A stretch of DNA of 64,000 bases from Typhlomys cinereus (Eukaryota; Chordata; Mammalia; Rodentia; Platacanthomyidae): assembly GCA_023101885.1 (NCBI GenBank), contig JALPQD010000006.1:16392085-16456084 (forward strand). Reading direction: 5' to 3'. Positions 13,631 to 24,199 of this stretch are shown here, one piece after another; the first letter of the stretch is position 1; every line of letters starts with the position of its first letter. The notes under the pieces were generated by a model, which worked only from the letters and a program-made list of their open reading frames with translations, was not told where the DNA came from and did no database searches. A program made the translations under genes and the position numbers.

Positions 13631-15635
13631 TCCAAGACGACATCTGAGCTTTTTTGCCCTTGGAGGCCCAAAAGTGATATCAGGACTCATTTTGAATTGT
13701 TCTACTTCTTTTGCTTTGCTGTCATTTTTCAGACTTTGTCTTCCAAGGCCCAAACTACGAGCTTCCATGTTTACATGAGAAGGAGGAATGAGAAGTCAGG
13801 TATTTTTACTTATAACACACAAGTTTTATCCCCTCAGTCTTCTTTTTAAACTTTTTTTCCCAGAACTGTTTAGGCCATAGTCTAAGACATTTAGTACTAG
13901 CATCAGAGACATAAGCTATCTTAAAATAAAAGAAAAATGAAGAATTCTATCAAAGTGGTACTACAACTGAAATTTTAAAATGAGAAGTACAAAATAGCAT
14001 TTCTCTTAATGATTAAAAGACCATCAATATGCCAAGGATAGCAACATATAATTGTAGACACTATCAGGGAGTAAAAGTTATGTCATATGGTTGGAGTACA
14101 ACCATATAAACTTGTAAATTTATACAAAGCTCATGGAGGTGAGAGTTGGCATCATGAGCATTGCCATATAACAAAGCAACCTGTTGATTATATGAGTGAT
14201 TTGTTACTGTGATTTGAGGCTCAGAAATTACATTCATCAAGGTTTAATCAGTTTGAATTCTTCTGTTTCTTGCACCATGTCTTCCCTTGCCTTTCCTGCA
14301 CATTCCATCTGTGTACATCCTCCTCCACTTGAGTGTTGTAGAACTTATAGCACATAACACATGCCTGACCCTTTGATAACAGATTGCTTTTATTGAGTCA
14401 GTTGTTACCTCGAATTTAGACTATATACTGTAAGAACAGAGGCTAAAAATTTATCTTTCTCGAAATCATGCTAACACTACCCAAAAAATTCTATCAAGTT
14501 TTCAAACTAACTATTGCCTATTAATGCTCCCTAACTGTTGAGATAGATGTTAAAATAAAACACAGAAACACTGCATGCCACTTTGCATTTTGATGAACAT
14601 GCCTAAAGCTTTCAAACCTTTTGATTTTCCTTCATGGTGGTCAGTTACCCTCTTCTATCTTTCTAGGATTAAACTTCAAGGTCATTGTGTTCAAATTCTC
14701 TCTCCCAGACTTACCAATTTAGAAAACTGAGATCTACATTTGTGAAAGGAGTGATTTTGGAAGGCATACTGTTTAAACAATCTTCTAACTGAAATATGAA
14801 AATCAACTCTTGCTGCTATAATGTAAAAATATTAAAAATATATTTCATTAGCTGTGAGATGTATCTTCCTTAACATCCATGTAATTTTCTGTGCTGACTG
14901 TGGTGCTGAATGGTCCCTGTTCCATCCTATGAGAATACATTCTGATCTTAAACATTACAAGGAGATTGCAACCCCACACTGGTAGTAGTAGGATGGGTAA
15001 GTTGTCAGTGCCTATCTCTAAAGATGATCCCACAAATATTGCTACAGATTATGTTATGGTCATCTCTCTTTCCATGGTTAACTATGGGCAGAAGGTTACA
15101 ATATCCTCTGCTTGATCCAGCTGGAGCTAAAAAGGGTTTTTGTGTAGATGTTGGAAATGGAATCTGTATGACCAACTTAATGATGTTGAACTAACTCTTA
15201 CAAATGTAAACCTAGAGACAAAGCATATCCTCCAAACTCAGCTATAACACTTAGTGTTGGCAGGTTCCAATGTACTAAAATGCAAGTCTTTTTAAAAAAA
15301 GTTAAAAAGGAGAAAATACCAAGTTAACTCAACCTTTGTAGATTTGTGTTCCTCTCTTAAAATGGTTCATATCAGTTAGTTATGCCTTAGGCCAATGAAT
15401 GGGTCATTTAGAGGTAAATGACTTCCAACTATGAGATGTATATTCTTTCCTACTATTTTTGTCAAAACCAAATGAAGGGTATGATCTTCTTCTCTTCTTT
15501 CAATCCCTTCCATATTCCTCTAAACATACCACTTTTTAAATCACTTTTAACAAATCAAATTCTCTGTGAAAAATGACCAATCTTACTTCAGTAGATCCAT
15601 AACTAGTGAGAAACCTTCATTAACTCTTATCTCCT
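13631..15635. other. AT-rich non-coding DNA, nothing recognised
   Basis: No frame above about 62 codons outside the TG tract, and no recognisable transposon or RNA gene. Confidence 0.45.
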
Positions 15636-15730
15636 CTATCTATTTATATCTATCTATGTATCTATGTATCTATGTATCTATGTATCTATGTATCTATGTA
15701 TCTATGTATCTATGTATCTATGTATCTATG

Positions 15731-15764
<34 letters not shown>

Positions 15765-15803
15765 CCTACCTACCTACCTACCTATCTATCTATCTACCTA
15801 CCT
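15636..15803. repeat. Compound TATC / TATGTATC / CTAC microsatellite
   Basis: Tetranucleotide arrays in blocks: mixed TATC, then about ten TATGTATC units, then pure TATC, then CTAC, then TATC and CTAC again. It abuts the tail end of the diverged SINE at 15804-16036, which suggests it grew from that element's simple-repeat tail. It causes a false 148-codon plus-strand frame (15566-16012). Confidence 0.93.
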
Positions 15804-16036
15804 GTAGAGGGCATTGTGTGTCCCTGTGTAAGACTAAGAGTGACTTCAGGAGTTTTCCTGGATTTCTTCAATCTTTTTTCTTTGCTCTGGGATTTCCAAG
15901 GCTCTACTCATCAGAGTTAGAAGTGCAGTCCCCCTTACCATTTCAGCCTAGTGTTTTTATGTGGGACCTTGGATCTGAATTCAGATCTTCTGCTTGTGAG
16001 GCAGAGTCTTAACCTCTGAGCCATCTCTCCAACCCA
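15804..16036 (-). mobile_element. Older, diverged member of the young window-specific SINE family
   Basis: Read on minus, the element starts with GGGTTGGAGAGATGGCTCAG and GGTTAAGACTCTGCCT, then a B-box-like AATTCAGATCCAAGG. The body aligns by eye with the body of the intact copies (for example the segment corresponding to GCCTTGGAAATCCCAGAGCAAAG). It differs at many positions, especially at CpG sites, which read TG or CA here. This suggests an older subfamily or a decayed copy. The tail has become the adjoining TATC array. Confidence 0.75.
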
Positions 16037-16070
16037 CCTCTTCACTATTTAACATAGAGGAATAATCATT

Positions 16071-16132
16071 GGGAACCACCATGGACCACCTCCACCTCCT
16101 CCTTGTTTACTCTGCCCCGGGATTCACAGGCT
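16071..16132 (-). repeat. 62-bp internal fragment of the young SINE body
   Basis: Identical over 62 bp to 16901-16962, which is the body of the intact SINE 830 bp downstream. The fragment has no head, no tail and no target-site duplication, so it did not arise by ordinary retroposition. The match stops sharply at both ends (T versus C before, T versus C after). Confidence 0.9.
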
Positions 16133-16786
16133 TCATAAAAGAATGAAAATCTATGATGGAAATCCCCTCCTTTAATATCTGTATCAGGAAGTAATCAAGG
16201 GAGACAGCTTTTTCACCAATCCCACGATGACAGTATAATGGTTACAGTTCTTTGATACATGAAGACCATAAGAAAGTAATGTAAATTAAACAAAATAAAT
16301 AATAAGTGAAACTTCTATCACAAAAACTTGGTCACTTTTGGAGTAGATGAGCTTTGAGAGTCTCTCACATTTTTATCAATCTCTATTCTTTACCCTGTTG
16401 TGATAGACTATTTTCAGAATAGGATGGAGTAGGATGAAGCATAAAGAAAGAATTTTCAGCAAGTGTACTTTATTGTTAGTCTGGATCCCAGAGGCACCTC
16501 CTTAACCAACCTCACAGAGACTACTAGTACATGCTTATCTTTCCTTAGGGAATGATGCATGAAAGTGATACCACATTCTTTGCTACTGCAATTTATCAAA
16601 GGTATCCCTAATCAATGTATAGGTGTCATTAACTTTATTTATCACTCAGTTAGCAAGAATTATCCATTTTCCAGAAAAAATGAGTGATAAATATTTGTGA
16701 CGATTTGCTTAGCCCAATTTAAGCTTTTCACAATGTATATATGCACTGAATTGTCAAATGGGTCTCTGTCAATTCATACAATTCTA
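16133..16786. other. No feature recognised
   Basis: AT-rich spacer between the SINE fragment and the next intact SINE. No frame or repeat recognised. Confidence 0.45.
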
Positions 16787-16833
16787 TATTTCTCTTTATC
16801 TTCTTATTATATATTCGACTGTGTGTGTGTGCA

Positions 16834-16877
<44 letters not shown>

Positions 16878-17115
16878 TGTGTAGAACCACGGACAAATTC
16901 GGGAACCACCATGGACCACCTCCACCTCCTCCTTGTTTACTCTGCCCCGGGATTCACAGGCTCTGCCCTACCCGGACAAGAAGCGCAGGTCGGCCCCACT
17001 TCTGCCAGGCATCTATACCCATGTGGGGTCTAGGATCTGAACTCAGGACCTTCTGCCTGCAAGGCAGAGGCTTAACCCCTGAGCCACCTCTCCAGCCCCT
17101 ATTTCTCTTTATCTT
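16787..17115 (-). mobile_element. Young SINE, intact, with 16-bp target-site duplication
   Basis: Minus-strand copy. The head is at the right (GGGGCTGGAGAGGTGGCTCAG reversed at about 17079-17099), then the CpG-containing body, then a TG/CA tract at 16821-16882 and an AT-rich tail. TATTTCTCTTTATCTT occurs at 16787-16802 and 17100-17115, a perfect duplication. CpGs are partly lost (ACAAATTC where other copies read ACGAATTC). The antisense strand opens the false 152-codon frame at 16697-17155. Confidence 0.93.
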
Positions 17116-18495
17116 GAGAAATAAATCTAAACTTAGCAATCAATTTATTTCATAAATGAAACACAAAGGGATGAGCAGAATGAGAAACTGGTCCTACCTT
17201 GCAAGGAGTTAAAATGTACTTCATTTTCATTCTCTAAAATATAGTCAATTCAAAGCCCTGACTTAATCTGTGATCAACTCTGAGGGCAAAAGTTTGCACT
17301 ATTCTAGAACAAAGTGAGTGCTTGAATACATATGTGCAGGAATCTTGGCCTGTAGTGCCAATTCCCAAATCTCCAAACATCTTGAACAATGACTACTATG
17401 GTTTGTGTCATCAAAGTAACAAAGATGGTCTAACATTATGATACACAAGTGAGGCCTTGAGAAAATTGTTTTTCTCTCTAAATACATAGTCAGTGCTATT
17501 TGTAGCCTAGTTGGTTCTCTGAAGCTATGTTAACAGCTGGATTCTATGCAATCAATGGACACATGTTGGTAGATGCAGAGAGAATGAGTACAAGCCTACA
17601 CACTGGAAAAAATGTTAAAAGAAAAATGAAACTAAAGTGACTGAAGGAGAAAAGTGTGCAGTCATTCATTCCTATAAGTTAAATTAGCGAAGGGCTCATA
17701 GATCCCAACACAAGCAGGACACTTGTCTTAGCTGTGTATTGCACCATCTGGGTCCTGGTGGAAACTGCAGAAGGCACTGTGCCAGCTCTCCAGTCATCTT
17801 ACAGTTTTCATTTACAGGATGTAAAACCACAATATTAAAGCTCAAATTAGAGAATTAACATTAAAAGTCTTCCTGCCACATAAAATGGGTGATAATGCAA
17901 AGTGGAAGCTCTTTAGCGGTTCCTGCAGATCAGCTTCCCACAAATGCCAGAGCCTGCTGCTTTTTGGCCAGAAGGAAGAATGCCAATGTGTTTATGTTCA
18001 CAGGTCATCCTGTGGTTACACTCAGGATTGTTCTGAACCCCAAAGGTCATGATTTGCCCATTGGGGGGTGAAAAGTAATTGGTGTCTACCCACTACATAG
18101 TGTTTGTAATCTCTTTCCAGTTGACTATAAATCATGTGAAGGAAGAAAATGTCTATTCTATCCTTGGAAAGCCTCATTTTTACGTAGAAAGAAATCTTGC
18201 ATCAATGTTTATTCACCCATCTATTTATGTATGCCAAGAATTTAAATGCATGTTTAAAAACCCATTGGTTGATAGTCGAAAACATCAGCTTTAAAAGGCT
18301 GAGAGAATAGCTTCCCTAACTTTACACATGAAGATACAGTCAATTTTTATATAAAAAGTGCTTAGTGACTATTCCTAGATTTGTGTAGCAGTTCATGTTC
18401 ACTGGCCCACCCAATCTATAGCAAGTTTAGGAAGCTTACTTAGTTAATGAGCAAGCCAGTCAAGGATCCAGTGCCAGGAAGACTAAAGCTGTATT
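17116..18495. other. No feature recognised
   Basis: Single-copy-looking DNA. Short frames at 17299-17487, 17889-18071 and 18079-18294 show no domain. Confidence 0.45.
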
Positions 18496-18517
18496 TGAGA
18501 GAAAGAGAGAGGAAGAA

Positions 18518-18587
<70 letters not shown>
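18496..18587. repeat. (GA)n purine tract
   Basis: Purine-only run of GA with AAAG and GGAAG interruptions at its left end. It produces a false serine/leucine-rich minus frame (18440-18679). Confidence 0.95.
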
Positions 18588-18588
<1 letters not shown>

Positions 18589-19180
18589 TACTGATGGAAG
18601 ACTTACCGATAAAGTAGCACTTGTGCTGTGTCTTGAGATTCAGAAACACAAAGAGCACAAACCAGCATAATATAGACATTTATGAGCACAGTGCACTGAG
18701 AAGTTCAAAGTGAAGATTAAATACAGCATGTTAGCAACAATGCTGAATAAGCACATAAATGGCTGTGGAGAATGAATTTTTTGAAGCCTGTTGTTTTTTG
18801 TAAAATGGAACTGTTAGTGCCTACATTGACAATGATCAATGACAGATGATCCACGGGAAGACTTAAGAGGCCAGTGATCAGGTAGCAGCACATGTTTATC
18901 TTCAGCGATAGTATTTATGTTCATCTTCTGACTTTACGGAAATATTTTATTTATTATTGCCAAAGATTATAGAAAGTCACATATTTTCCTATTTGATATC
19001 AAAAGATTATTGATAGAATATGTGTGAACAGTTGGATATGATATAACCCCAACCACAAAATAAATAAAACATTCATCTGAAATATTTCTATACAAATGAA
19101 TAAAATATCTTACTATGTGTTCATTAGTGAAGCAAATTTTGCTTTCTCCTAAGGAAAGTGTAAATAAAAATATCACATAC
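18588..19180. other. No feature recognised
   Basis: AT-rich, with no frame or repeat recognised. Confidence 0.45.
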
Positions 19181-19335
19181 AGTGCCAGTGAATTAGTTCA
19201 GTGGGTAAGGTACTTACTTGCAAATCTGGAGACCTGAGCTTGATCCCCAGAAGCCCATGTGGTAGAAGGACAGAACTAATTTGCAAAAGTTGTCCTCTGA
19301 CCTACAACAGTGTACCCTAGAATAAATGTGTGTTC
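19181..19335 (+). mobile_element. B3-type tRNA-derived SINE, diverged
   Basis: The head reads AGTTCAGTGGGTAAGGTACTTACTTGCAAATCTGGAGACC, and a B-box-like GAGCTTGATCCCCAG follows. The body has CATGTGGTAGAAGGACAGAAC and AGTTGTCCTCTGACCT, a combination common in rodent B2-superfamily SINEs. It ends in AATAAATGTG and runs into a simple-repeat tail. I could not find a clean target-site duplication. Confidence 0.75.
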
Positions 19336-19475
19336 TTTTTCTCTTTCTCTCTCTCCCCCTCTCTGTCTCTGTCTCTCTCTCTCTCTCAATATATATATAT
19401 ATATATATATATATATTTCTCTGTCTCTGTCTCTCTCTGCCTATGTCTCTCTCTGTTTCTCTGTGTGTGTATCAC
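19336..19475. repeat. CT-rich / (TA)n / CT / TG low-complexity block
   Basis: Pyrimidine tract, then alternating TA at about 19388-19415, then CTGT/CTCT and TG. It is probably the expanded tail of the SINE just upstream. Confidence 0.9.
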
Positions 19476-19905
19476 AAAATAGCATATTTTAAAGAAATCA
19501 CATATGCAAAACTAGAAGATGCAACAGTCCAGTCTATTTTAGCAATTGATGAATATCCATTTTCTACAAGAGAGATTAAGTAATTGGTGATTGGCAGCTT
19601 CTAAGATGGGAAGAGACAACTGAATCCTTATGGAAAACTTGTGTTTGAATATTCCTTTTTGTTCCTATTTTCAGATTGGAAAACTGAGTTTTATATGAAT
19701 TCAGGACTTATTTATCCCTATACTGATCACAAGTATGCAACAAGATTTGAGAGCAAGTATATTCATTTGTGTAATCTTCTCTTCTTTAAGCAGTGGCAAT
19801 TGTTCACATGTTCAGGTGGCAAGAATGAATCTCTAATGTAAATAATATCATCATATTAAATACTCATGGACATTTATCCTGTTATAGATACCTGGATCAT
19901 GAGAT
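19476..19905. other. No feature recognised
   Basis: AT-rich. Frames up to 66 codons, none recognisable. Confidence 0.4.
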
Positions 19906-19972
19906 ACAAGATTTAACTTTTTTTTTTGTTATTTATTCAATTGTGCGTGTGTGCATATGTATGTGTGCGTGC

Positions 19973-20003
<31 letters not shown>

Positions 20004-20229
20004 TGTGTGTGTTGAACCACGGACGAATTCGGGAACCACCATGGACCACCTCCACCTCCTTCTGCCCTGGAATTCACAGGCTCCGCCCTACCAGGACCAG
20101 GAGCGCAGGCCTCCCCCGCTTCCGCCTGGCGTCTATACGTGGGATCTGGGATCCGAACTCAGGACCTTCCGCCTGCAAGGCAGAGGCGTAACCCCTGAGC
20201 CACCTCTCCAGCCCACAAGATTTAACTTT
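19906..20229 (-). mobile_element. Young SINE, intact, with 15-bp target-site duplication
   Basis: Minus-strand copy between perfect duplications ACAAGATTTAACTTT at 19906-19920 and 20215-20229. The body keeps many CpGs (CCACGGACGAATTCGGG, CCCCCGCTTCCGCC, TCTATACGTGG), a sign of recent insertion. The simple-repeat tail is unusual: a GC/CG alternating run at about 19968-19987 merges into TG repeats to 20012. It carries a T-rich stretch at 19918-19927 next to the duplication, the reverse complement of an A-rich tail. Confidence 0.95.
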
Positions 20230-22425
20230 CTATTTTTGCTCCTATTTCATATCCTTCATTATTCATTCTTTTTTCTTTTATTTTCTACTTCTCCCTAGTT
20301 TTTCTATACTGCATAGTCTTTAATAAGTGAAAGTGAAGATCCACAGAGGATATGGTTTATTAATAAAAGTAACTGTCCCTTTGGAAATATTTTAAGCAAC
20401 AAAATGAGACATTGTGAAATTCTCATTTACAATAACTAGCCTCAACATGATTATCGATGATGGCTAATTTCCACTCTCCTAGCAAATTAGACCAAGTCAA
20501 CATCTGTAGAATGATGGCCCAAATCAATCTATCAACAAGCTATTTATTGTACATGACAACAACCAAACACTTTGGTTATTTTAGAAAAAAATTGCCGGAG
20601 CTTTTGATGATATTACATATGATAATATAGAAGTAAAGAGAAGGTTGGTTCTTTGTATTTCTATCATAGCACAAAATAAAGACCCTAGAATTGAGTAACG
20701 CTAGTTCAAAACCCAATTTTAGAGCTTACGAGTGTCTGACTGTTAGAAAGTTAGTATACACCTTAACATTGCATCCTCACTTCCATAATGCCAGTTATAT
20801 ACATTATTCACAGCTATATTCAGCAAAAAAGGTGACTAAAGTAAACCAGGTTAAAGTGGCAGGCAGATGGGCATGTCCTCCCAGTGAGAAGATGATATCA
20901 AGCAAATTTAAAAAAAATATGTACATTTGAATGACAACAACCAAAATAATGCAGACTGGAAGCTGAAGCAGAAGACAGTTTGGCCTCATAAACTCTTTCT
21001 CCAGTGTCACTGAGAAAAACACACAGTCATAGGAAGCAAAAGAAAGAGTGAGTCTTGGGAATGACATGGAGCGGAGTGTCATATGTAGGCCTGTGAGGGA
21101 GAGAGCATCTTCAGCTTAGAAAGAACCCAGTGGTTTCTTTCAGGCACAGTAAAGCTGATTCATATGAGTTGAGACTAGATTAGATATGCGATTAGATTAG
21201 ATTTGTAGACTATGCTCATGGGAGTGACCTTTGCTCTAAGTATGTAAGGAAGACATTCACATGTGAACAGAGATGTGCTATGGTGGATCAGAAAGAAATA
21301 TTGGATTGGCACAGTTATAAACTGAAAATGTGATGATTCATGATATTCACATCTCATTCTGTCCTGTATCTTTCTGCAAATTTCTTTTTCTTGAATTTCT
21401 TGTATTTTCTATTCTAATAAAAACAGGGAAGCCAAAGTGATCTGACAATAATTGTCTCTCTCTCTCCCCCCCCTCTCTTTCTCTCTGTCCATCTGTAAAA
21501 TTAGTACTGTAGTAAGAACTTCAATAACTTGGTTAGTATTTTTAAAGTGCTAATTTCCTTCCTTATAAAATTAAGAAGAAAGTATATAAGCAAAATTTAC
21601 ACTGCTCAATAAATATTGCCCATTATGAATTAAGTATGATAAAATTATAAATGCATTTTCTAAGATCATAAAGAAGAGATCTGATATTCTGTATGATACA
21701 CAAAGCTCAGTGAGTCATCACTTCCATGATATATGCAATATAACTGTCAGTCTAGCAAAAGCCTCACACAGGTACTTGAAAATGTAGTAACTATTGAATA
21801 TCATGTATGTGGCTATTATGTTTCTCAGTGACATGTTCCTTGACCAATTTGAAAACATTTTGTCAGTGTACACAACTTGTTAGACACTGTCCCTCAGTCC
21901 CTCCAACTTCTTATTCATACTGTTTCTAAAGAATGCACCGTTCCCCTTCCTCATGAAGATGTCCTCACTATACTCATGAAGCTTGCAGCACTAGATGGAG
22001 ACTTTCTTAAAGGATCTGGTTATGGAAGATTCCTCACTTAGATAAGAATCTTCTGGTTCCAAGGAACCCATTTTAACAACTCTGAGGTAATTTGCTTTGG
22101 AGCTTCAAGCAAGCCAAGAACATTTCAGATATATCCAATTATGATTCCAGTTTAATGGAAAATTAACCAAGTTCTAAGAACATCCTTCAGGTAGAAAATG
22201 TCTTTGAAACTCTCTTACAAAAACATGGAGTTTATCTTCAATAATCCTTCCATATTATAGAATGGCCTTTATCTTAAGAATTATGCCACACTATACATAT
22301 CAGGTCATTTTCCTAAAAGTATGTATACATGTATAACTATTATATTCAGTGCCATATGCAACCCTAGTTTAATGAATTGGCTTTGTATATATATAGAGTA
22401 TCTTTTAAACAAACCAAATGAGGAT
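20230..22425. other. Non-coding DNA, nothing recognised
   Basis: AT-rich. Contains a short pyrimidine tract at about 21454-21488. Frames up to 92 codons with no recognisable domain. Confidence 0.45.
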
Positions 22426-22442
22426 AAAAAAAAAAAAAAAAA
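22426..22442. repeat. Poly-A run (A17)
   Basis: Seventeen adenines at the left edge of the retroelement-like sequence that follows. It could be the tail of an unrecognised insertion upstream or local slippage. Confidence 0.9.
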
Positions 22443-23032
22443 CCGATGTTGTGGGACTTCTGCCAAGGAGAGCTGTATATGCTGGGAGGAGCCAGCCCAC
22501 TCAAGCAGGTCATGTGTTCTATTGCCAGTTGCATTGGAGGGGTGGAATCAAAACTCTTTGGAACTGAGATGATTTCAAGGAGATGCTCACCTGTTGGACT
22601 TAGAGCTGCAGGATTTGGAGTTTTTCCTACTGTTTTTCAATCTTGTTAAATTGGAATTATGTAACTTTTCTTTTGATTTTTACTGGAGGCTTTGGACTTA
22701 GGGACTGTGGTGGGACTACTGATGCAGTCTGTACTGAGACTTTTGCAGTTGGACTAAGTATGATTTGCACTAAGAAGATATTTATGTTATGTAATATAAT
22801 GTTAATCTGTAGATGTGTGATAAAATGTAATCTACACTATGATATTGTGTTATGAGACACCATATACTAAGCATTCCTCTAGGGAATTTTTCACTTGTCT
22901 TGGGAAAAATAATCAGTGTGAGATTGTATGGGATAGTTATGTTAGGTGGAATTATGAATCTTACTTTTTATATAGAGATTAGGAGTGACCTAAGGAAATG
23001 TGATCTGGTGTCAAGTTGACAAGGGGTGAACT
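22443..23032 (+). mobile_element. Probable retroelement-derived internal sequence, family uncertain
   Basis: The style resembles internal sequence found 5' of rodent MaLR/ERVL LTRs: repeated phrases such as GACTTAGGGACTGTGG and GAGACTTTTGCAGTTGGACT, followed by the GTCAAGTTGAC motif. It lies immediately upstream of the LTR-like unit. No frame with a recognisable retroviral domain survives. The assignment is by resemblance only. Confidence 0.4.
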
Positions 23033-23412
23033 TATGATAGTTAATCTTAGATGTCAACTTGACCACACTAAAATCAGCTGTCAGACTACCTGAAGAGATA
23101 CTTGTGATAGTTAATTTTGAGTGTCAACTTTACTATACCTAGCATTAACTAAGATCAGCTGTCAGACTACCTGAAGAGATTATCCAGATCAATACATTAT
23201 AATATAAAGACTATCCCTAAATCTGATTGGAACCTCCCAGTAGCAGACCAGATAAAAGAACCATAGAACAGAAGAAGAAAAGAGATTCCAGGATGTCTGC
23301 AGTGACTTAGCCTGCCTACAGCTTCAGCCACCAGCCATGTTGCTTCCTCCAGGAAAGACTGTTTCTCCCTTCTGGGACCATAAGCTGAATAAATCTCCCT
23401 TTCTCTCTTAAA
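23033..23412 (+). mobile_element. LTR-like rodent interspersed repeat with a partial internal duplication
   Basis: Begins with GATAGTTAATCTT...TGTCAACTTGACC and ends with GGGACCATAAGCTGAATAAATCTCCC, with a polyadenylation signal AATAAA at 23388-23393. This is the layout of rodent non-autonomous LTR-like or MER-type repeats. The first part is duplicated: about 23036-23100 and 23106-23181 share GATAGTTAAT, TGTCAACTT and ATCAGCTGTCAGACTACC. I cannot name the family with confidence. Confidence 0.5.
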
Positions 23413-24199
23413 AAAATGATGTTGATAATTTGCAGTAGTAGTCAGTAGTAGACTACTTTATAGGATATCAGTAGGAATGTCAGCTAGAAAATGTCAACTT
23501 AAGAATGATGATTTGAGCATGTTTTATGGTTTCCTCACAAAATGCACTAGAGAAAGATTAGCATCTGGTTCCCCACTTTAAGGAAGCTTGACTTAAGCTG
23601 CACAGGAAAAGTCACTGTGGCTGTTCACAATATTATATATTCCCTTTGGATGCGAGTTCAGCTGCAAGGAGTCCCTGAGGAACACTATTCTGTCCGTAGA
23701 TTGTAATTCAACTTTAAAAATTACTTCCTCTTTGATCATGAGATACATGTGTTGATAAAAACATCAGTAAGGAAGACTAGCAAATATATACATAGATGAA
23801 CTTGTTAATATATTTGATATTTGAGTGCCATTTGTAAAATTATCACATTATTTTATAATGGCTCCATTTCTTGTTGTTACACACAAACATCAATCTGGAG
23901 ATATGCATACTAGGTCAAAGGATATAGACTTGTTGATGAGAATTGTGTTGCAAAGAGTATAATGTGAATGAAAAACTTTTTTAATCCACAGTGAAAAACA
24001 TCTTAGAATCCCCAAAGAGAAATGTATCTTAGAAATGGAGCAATTAGTTGACTTCATATAAATCCGGATTTAGATACTTTATAGCACTGAAAGTGAGCAG
24101 GATGAAATTTAAGTTAGAAATTTGGATTTCTGGGTTAAATAGTGAACTAGAAGTAGTGCATAAAGAAGAAGTATAACAAGATGAAGAGAGAAAGAGTAT
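23413..24199. other. No feature recognised
   Basis: AT-rich spacer. The left edge of the old L1 that follows is not sharp and could start within this interval. Confidence 0.35.

Noticed and set aside
13481..13849. Overlapping 95- and 114-codon frames on opposite strands
   Set aside because: Both are held open by the same TG tract.
15566..16012. 148-codon plus frame
   Set aside because: Made of TATC/TATG tetranucleotide repeats (Leu-Tyr-Ile-Ser) and the antisense of a diverged SINE.
16697..17155. 152-codon plus frame whose peptide (EPRTNSGTT...) recurs at 20 kb, 28 kb, 44 kb, 49 kb and 63 kb, looking like a gene family
   Set aside because: Each copy is the antisense strand of the young SINE body plus its CA/TG tail. 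The frames begin in the microsatellite (runs of Cys-Val), have no independent start context and coincide with target-site-duplicated insertions.
23540..23575. U6-like word (AGAAAGATTAGCATCTGG)
   Set aside because: Only a short match to the U6 AGATTAGCAT segment. The rest of the snRNA is absent.
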